Source: Holophagales bacterium UBA2201
GTDB taxonomy: Bacteria; Acidobacteriota; Thermoanaerobaculia; UBA2201
Direction of reading: 5' to 3'
Assembly (NCBI GenBank): GCA_002327305.1
Contig: DCUZ01000109.1
Coordinates: 1-7,345, forward strand
Length of the DNA stretch: 7,345 nucleotides
Below the pieces are notes generated by a model, which worked only from the letters and a program-made list of their open reading frames with translations, made no database searches and was not told the DNA's origin. Positions 4,832 to 7,345 of the stretch are shown here, in pieces. Each line of letters starts with the position of its first letter. Position 1 is the first letter of the stretch. Made by a program: the position numbers and the translations under genes.

Positions 4832-5391
4832 GGGGCCGCCTCCTGGTGGAAGACCGTCCGCAGGCGGAACTGCAGGCGCACCTTCTCCTGGAGGTCCCCC
4901 GCGCTGGTCAGGTTGAAGGTGTCCAGGATCAGGAAGGTGGGGGTCACCTCGATGAAATTGAGGAGGTTGCGCACGCTCCCGTAATCCCCCTCGAAGGGAA
5001 AGACGATGCCGAATTCGGCGAGGTCGGCGTCCTTGAGGAACGACTGGTCGAAGGTGATGCGATGGGGGACGGCCCCGGCCTTGCGGGCCATGTCGTCGAT
5101 CTCGCGCAGGAGGTCGGGAAGCCGCTCCTCCCGGCTCCCCGCGCGGGCGTAGAAGTCGGCCACGCCGGTCTCCACGGCCCGCCACCCCTCGAGCGATCGC
5201 TTCAGTTCGTCCCGCTTTCCGGCGGCCGTCCGGAAATCCGACTCCAGCCGGTCCCGCTTCAGGGCCGCGAGGTCGAACCGGTCGGCAACGAGGGTCCGGT
5301 AGCCCAGGGTGAGCGCCCCGTTGAGGAACAGCGCCGCCACGGCCGGCAGCCAGACCCACCGGCGTTCCAGGCAGAGCCGCCAGAACCTCAT
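4828..5391 (-). CDS. pilO: PilO-like inner-membrane assembly protein
   Basis: A 187-residue PilO-family protein, the usual partner of PilN in a periplasmic heterodimer. It has a short cytoplasmic basic start, one membrane helix at about 12-31, a charged helical coiled-coil region at about 38-75, and a C-terminal ferredoxin-like domain. The strongest family motif is GDYGSVRNLLNFIEVTPTFL at 135-154, equivalent to the 'G.Y..l..fl..ie....'-type segment of PilO. The start ATG overlaps the pilN stop by four bases (ATGA) and has a strong Shine-Dalgarno, GGGAGGTG at 5404-5397. The stop overlaps the next gene as GTGA. Sequence similarity within PilO families is low, so the call rests on fold pattern, length and gene order together. 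Confidence 0.88.
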   Translation of the reverse strand: MRFWRLCLERRWVWLPAVAALFLNGALTLGYRTLVADRFDLAALKRDRLESDFRTAAGKRDELKRSLEGWRAVETGVADFYARAGSREERLPDLLREIDDMARKAGAVPHRITFDQSFLKDADLAEFGIVFPFEGDYGSVRNLLNFIEVTPTFLILDTFNLTSAGDLQEKVRLQFRLRTVFHQEAAP

Positions 5392-5966
5392 GGCTGCACC
5401 TCCCTGAACCGGGCGGTCAGATCGAACTTCTTGCCGTGGGCGGAGGAAAACTCCTCGTCGGAGAAGTTGCCCGGGACGATCTCGTCGAAGGCGGGGTCGT
5501 CGCGCAGGGCGGCGAAGGCGCGGATCATGCCGTCCCGGACGGGGGTGATGCAGGTGAGCCGGACCGCCACTCCGCCCCCCTTCGCGTCCTGGGTGGTGCC
5601 CAGGGCCACCAGCCGGACGTCGTCGGGGAGGACCCGCTCCAGCCGTTCGAGGATGCGGCTCCAGGAAAAGGCCCGCCGCCCGATCAGGTCGTTGACGGCC
5701 AGGGCGGCCCCGTGGAGGCGCTGGAAGTCCACGCCGGAAAGCTCCTTGCGCAGGGCCTCGCTCTCCCCCTTGGCCTCGCGGATGCCCTGGTCCAGCTCCG
5801 CGATGCGGGCCTGCGTGGCCTCGTTGACCGACAGGCCGCGGACGACGCCGCGGACCGACAGGGCCGTGACGGCCACCGCGGCCGCGTAGAGGAGGACCAC
5901 GACCGCGGTGAAGAGGCGGTAGTCCCGGAAGGGGCGGCGGGCGAGGTTCAGCTCAGGGTACGACAT
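5388..5966 (-). CDS. pilN: PilN-like inner-membrane assembly protein
   Basis: A 192-residue bitopic inner-membrane protein of the PilN family, part of the alignment complex linking cytoplasmic PilM to periplasmic PilO and PilP. The N-terminus carries the PilN signature NLARRPF (residues 7-13), the segment that in the family docks into PilM. A single membrane helix follows at about 18-38, then a coiled-coil-like stretch at about 47-78. The periplasmic ferredoxin-like part contains SWSRILERLERVLPDDVRLV at 101-120, matching the conserved 'll..la..lP..v.l..l' of the family. The ATG at 5966 lies inside the last codons of the PilM-like gene (14-base overlap) and is preceded by GGGAGGG at 5977-5971, a good Shine-Dalgarno at four bases. 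The stop overlaps the pilO start as ATGA. Confidence 0.9.
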   Translation of the reverse strand: MSYPELNLARRPFRDYRLFTAVVVLLYAAAVAVTALSVRGVVRGLSVNEATQARIAELDQGIREAKGESEALRKELSGVDFQRLHGAALAVNDLIGRRAFSWSRILERLERVLPDDVRLVALGTTQDAKGGGVAVRLTCITPVRDGMIRAFAALRDDPAFDEIVPGNFSDEEFSSAHGKKFDLTARFREVQP

Positions 5967-6816
5967 GGAGCCCTCCCGCGAAGATCTCCCCCTCGGGGTT
6001 CCAGAACTGGGGCAGGCGCGACGCGTCCGCCCTCACGCGCCCCCGCAGGGCCGGGGCGAGCACCTCGCCCGGCAGGCCCCCCTCCTCCAGCGGCAGGACG
6101 GCCGGATGCTGATACACCACCAGCCGGGAGGGCGGCGCGGCGCCGCCGAGGGCGAAGGTCCTCCGGACCTCATCCATGACCGGACCGGGCCCCCCGGGGG
6201 GGAGGAGGCGCTGGCGCAGGCTGAGCAGGTGGCCGTCCGTGAACGCGCCCAGGGTCCACAGCCCCTCTTCCACGACCAGCAGGCCCCAGTCCCCCTGCCT
6301 CGGCAGGGCGTGGTAGAGGGTCCAGAAACTGGTCACGACCGCCCCGAGGCGCAGTTTGCGGTGGTCGAAGGCCTCATCGAGGGTGGAGAGGAACCGGTCG
6401 AGGGTGAAGGTGACCAGCAGGCGCCCGACGCCCCCGGCGCCGTCGCGCAGGCGGGCCCAGGCGAAACGCACCTCGTCGGGCTTGAGGAGGAACGCCTTCT
6501 TGAGGTGCCAGGCCACGCGCTCCCGCAGTTCCTTCTCGCGGTGGGGCATGGCCTCCCCCTCCAGGACGAAGGAGCGCATCCAGGCGTCGGGGAGGACCAG
6601 GACCAGGCGCCGGGCGCCGCTGCGGGCGGCGGCCTGGACGAACACCTCGGCCGCTTCGGCCGGCCGGACCATCTGCGGCCCCGCGGAGTGGAGCTTGATG
6701 GAGTCGTCGGCGAAGGGAAAACTCCCCGCGTTGACGAGGAGGGTCTCCCGCCGTTTCCTCAGCAGGGTGGCGAACCGGAGTTCGGAGGCGTCGGGATGGA
6801 GGACGGCGACGGTCAT
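5953..6816 (-). CDS. Divergent PilM-like (actin-fold) assembly protein
   Basis: A 287-residue protein in the position of pilM, between the ATPase and pilN. PilM is a cytoplasmic actin-like protein that binds the PilN N-terminus and ATP. The best family signal is at about residues 92-121 (HREKELRERVAWHLKKAFLL..DEVRFAW), which fits the PilM/GspL stretch where a helix leads into an 'lPf..eev..dy' segment. The second half (WGLLVVEEGLWTLGAFTDG, 177-195) sits where PilM has its internal 'DIG' nucleotide-binding strand. The canonical N-terminal DIGSS-type phosphate motif is missing (the protein starts MTVAVLHPDASELRF), and the second motif reads VEEG. At 287 residues it is shorter than typical PilM (about 350). 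I infer a structural scaffold that may not bind ATP. The ATG at 6816 is chosen because it overlaps the upstream stop by one base; the open frame further upstream is the antisense of nothing and simply overlaps the ATPase gene. Function comes mainly from position. Confidence 0.75.
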   Translation of the reverse strand: MTVAVLHPDASELRFATLLRKRRETLLVNAGSFPFADDSIKLHSAGPQMVRPAEAAEVFVQAAARSGARRLVLVLPDAWMRSFVLEGEAMPHREKELRERVAWHLKKAFLLKPDEVRFAWARLRDGAGGVGRLLVTFTLDRFLSTLDEAFDHRKLRLGAVVTSFWTLYHALPRQGDWGLLVVEEGLWTLGAFTDGHLLSLRQRLLPPGGPGPVMDEVRRTFALGGAAPPSRLVVYQHPAVLPLEEGGLPGEVLAPALRGRVRADASRLPQFWNPEGEIFAGGLHVVP

Positions 6817-7345
6817 CAGTCCACGAAGGTCACTTTGTTGGCCTCCCGCAGGGAGCATTTCCCCTGGAGGACCTTGTCCAGGGCCGACTGGCGGAGGAAG
6901 AGCATCCCCTCCGCGGCAGCGGCCTTCTTGATCTCGGAGGCGGGACGCTTGTCCAGGATGAGGGCCCGGATGCTGTCGGACATGTCGAGCAGTTCCCCAA
7001 TGGCGTTGCGGCCGAAGTAGCCGGTGCCGTTGCACTGCAGGCACCCCTTCCCCTCGTAGAAGGGGCGGTCCCGGTACTGGGAGGGGGGGAGCCCCGACTC
7101 CTCCAGGAACTCGTCCGGGTAGTGCACCTGCGTCTTGCAGTGCTTGCAGATGACGCGCATGAGGCGCTGGGCGAGGACGCAGTTGAGGGCGGAGACGAAG
7201 TTGTAGAGCTCCACGTTCATGTTGAGGAACCGGCCGATGACGTCCACCACGTTGTTGGCGTGGACGGTGGTGAAGACCAGGTGCCCGGTGAGGGCCGACT
7301 GGATGGCGATCTGGGCGGTCTCCTCGTCGCGGATCTCGCCGACCA
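6816..7345 (-). CDS. PilB/GspE-type secretion ATPase, C-terminal part (5' end outside window)
   Basis: Cytoplasmic hexameric ATPase that powers pilus or pseudopilus assembly. The frame is open to the window edge and shows the last 175 complete residues. Visible motifs in order: GEIRDEETA at about residues 2-10 (Walker B region), TGHLVFTTVHANN at 19-31 (His box), ALNCVLAQRLMRVIC at 52-66, and a tetracysteine zinc site made of CKHC (66-69) and CLQCNGTGYFGR (101-112). The zinc site is typical of GspE and PilB and absent from most PilT retraction ATPases. The Walker A region lies outside the window. The stop TGA shares one base with the ATG of the next gene (TGATG), so the two are probably translationally coupled. 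Family assignment is firm. Whether it should be called PilB or GspE cannot be decided here, because the operon mixes both systems. Confidence 0.95.
   Translation of the reverse strand, partial: VGEIRDEETAQIAIQSALTGHLVFTTVHANNVVDVIGRFLNMNVELYNFVSALNCVLAQRLMRVICKHCKTQVHYPDEFLEESGLPPSQYRDRPFYEGKGCLQCNGTGYFGRNAIGELLDMSDSIRALILDKRPASEIKKAAAAEGMLFLRQSALDKVLQGKCSLREANKVTFVD

Noticed and set aside
6817..7044. N-terminal extension of the PilM-like gene upstream of 6816
   Set aside because: That stretch encodes the zinc site and C-terminus of the ATPase in another frame. The ATG at 6816 fits the overlapping operon pattern.

Overview
The window is a dense, GC-rich stretch (about two thirds G+C by eye). 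Every gene I can support lies on the minus strand, so transcription runs from position 7345 toward 1. The genes form one operon for a type IV filament machine. In transcription order they are: the C-terminal part of a PilB/GspE-type assembly ATPase (cut by the window edge), a divergent PilM-like protein, PilN, PilO, a PilP/GspC-like protein, a secretin with N-terminal TPR repeats and a C-terminal cohesin-like domain, and three prepilin-like pseudopilins, the last cut by position 1. The six upstream genes overlap at their stop/start codons, and four of their five internal starts have clear Shine-Dalgarno sequences.

The parts come from both type IV pili (PilM/N/O/P-style alignment complex) and type II secretion (GspG-like pseudopilins ending in a DG..YSEW motif, TM-anchored GspC-like PilP, GspE-like ATPase). 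From general knowledge, this mixture, the secretin-cohesin fusion and the YSEW pseudopilins suggest Acidobacteriota or a deltaproteobacterial-type lineage. This is inference; no taxonomic marker is present. Likely working order: the ATPase drives assembly from the cytoplasm, PilM/N/O/P bridge it through the inner membrane and periplasm, the secretin forms the outer-membrane gate, and the pseudopilins build the piston or short filament.

The unusual part is positions 575-1974. Each of the three pseudopilins is preceded by a spacer of the same layout. In coding direction this is: an octamer array (consensus GCKGGAAY-like), a core of 40 or 55 bp with shared ends, a second octamer array (CGCCTTCC-like), and a perfect GC hairpin lying exactly on the codons of the prepilin cleavage site. 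The hairpin has the same 11-bp stem before pseudopilins 1 and 2, and a different but still perfect 9-bp stem before pseudopilin 3. Before pseudopilins 2 and 3 there is no ATG, GTG or TTG between the second array and the cleavage site, so the frame must be entered in the core or earlier and the repeat array must be translated as part of a long leader. No RNA genes, CRISPR arrays, insertion sequences or convincing terminators were seen, and there is no gene-free stretch longer than 300 bases.
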